Below, in pieces: positions 63,171-64,000 of a stretch of 64,000 nucleotides of DNA. This DNA comes from Alopecurus myosuroides (Eukaryota > Streptophyta > Magnoliopsida > Poales > Poaceae): the NCBI GenBank assembly GCA_028641055.1, contig CM054058.1, positions 500,667,919-500,731,918 on the forward strand, written 5' to 3'. The number at the start of each line of letters is the position of its first letter. Positions within the stretch are counted from its first letter, which is position 1. A model generated the notes under the pieces. It ran no database searches and was not told the DNA's origin. It saw only the letters and a program-made list of their open reading frames with translations. Both the position numbers and the translations under genes were made by a program.

Positions 63171-64000
63171 AATTTTTTTTCACTGGGTTATTGTCGATCG
63201 AGCTACCACGCACAGTACGAACGTGTGCGCGTGTGCGTGCACGTACGGCCTGATCGACGGCGTAGTTATTCGGCGGTGACACACGGGACGGCCGGCCTAG
63301 TTATTCGGCCAGGTCGCGTACACGTCGATGAATTTATTTCCTGCTTGTAGTAATTGTAAGGGCATATATAGCTATCTGTTGCCGGCCTGCCGCGCCGTGT
63401 GTAATGGCACGTTCGCCGGCCTTGCGCGCCGTTGGGCAGTCGACGTCCGTCTTCCGGCGACCGCTTTGTGTAGTCGCTGACTCTGTGTGCAACTAGCTTC
63501 CTTCCTTTTCACATGTGTGCTTGCCGTTGTGAATCTCAACGGTTTCTTACAACGATGGCTACCAAAGAAACATATACTGTTTGCACAATTCCTATTTGAT
63601 CCATCGTCCGGTCCACAATGTGCATGATGCATGCGTGTTGTAGTATCCGACTTTGCATGCACGTCTAACCGAAAAATGACCGAACATTAAATAATATGTT
63701 CAAATCTTTCATGCATTACTGATAGATTTATATTTTTGAAAAAACAAAATTCATGCATTTTTTTATAAAGTGTTTATTTTGGAAGGAAATGTTTTTATTT
63801 TGACGAAAAAATGTCCATAAATTCGAAATTAACGTGGCTGAGTTCCAAAATTATTTATGGGTTTGAAATACAGTTTTCCTAATAAACAGCTATCCGTTTT
63901 ACAATTGGGAAACAGACGTTTTTTAACCGTCGGAATCTCTTTCACCAATCTCGACGCGCCGCCTCTCGTTCTCTCATTTTCCCCTCTGTTTCCCGTTGAG

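Larger units (their letters stand above)
62424..64000. other. Unassigned right end of the window
   Basis: No gene recognised; short frames overlap on both strands. It contains a tRNA-like motif between direct repeats (62840-63170). The last 40 bases are pyrimidine-rich. Confidence 0.4.

Noticed and set aside
1..64000. CRISPR arrays, bacterial operons or prophage features
   Set aside because: Introns, plant LTR elements and TATA/Kozak signals show a plant nuclear genome; no array of short spaced repeats is present.

Overview
The window is nuclear DNA of a grass, most probably a pooid cereal relative (Triticeae or close). It has one canonical host gene with a plant-type intron in about 64 kb. 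The rest is mostly nested LTR retrotransposons, a CACTA transposon, an L1-type LINE and a PIF/Harbinger element, of kinds that fill Triticeae intergenic space. Organism and family names are inferences from sequence signatures, because no database search was possible.

Layout. 1-6180: right part of a non-autonomous Ty3/Gypsy (Tat-lineage) element, minus strand, with an antisense gene at its 3' end; it sits inside the gag of a small copia fragment (6181-6725). 6726-14396: low-copy-looking DNA without a recognisable protein, but with two candidate RNA polymerase III genes (about 7.0-7.26 kb and 12.34-12.62 kb) that share promoter, 3' hairpin and T6 terminator. 14402-18243: a second, internally deleted Tat element with a GTCTG target duplication. 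18376-24328: LTR fragments and a Sabrina-like (Athila-type) element in an odd inverted arrangement. 24329-39047: a decayed CACTA transposon split by a 10.4-kb retrotransposon with 4.8-kb LTRs and only 0.9 kb between them (25041-35477), and by a solo LTR (35862-37438).

39048-52740: the host locus. An intact two-exon alpha/beta hydrolase of the RsbQ/D14/KAI2 family (50132-51905, minus strand) is preceded in tandem by the 5' end of a second copy (39051-39260), whose first exon was cut by the CACTA element at about codon 10. A third Tat element (39430-49286, GTGGT duplication) lies between the copies. It carries gag-protease and a truncated reverse transcriptase on the minus strand and, on the plus strand, a six-exon gene whose spliced frame is fully open (829 codons). 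52741-60598: an L1-type LINE with long open ORF1 and ORF2 and a poly(A) tail. 60599-62420: a non-autonomous Harbinger element with TAA duplications and a frameshifted ORF. 62424-64000: no gene seen, only a tRNA-like motif between direct repeats.

The hydrolase is the only gene with a clear host role. The most unusual signals are the intron-containing antisense gene of the Tat element, the pair of Pol III-type RNA genes, and the tRNA-like Pol III unit inside the giant LTRs.
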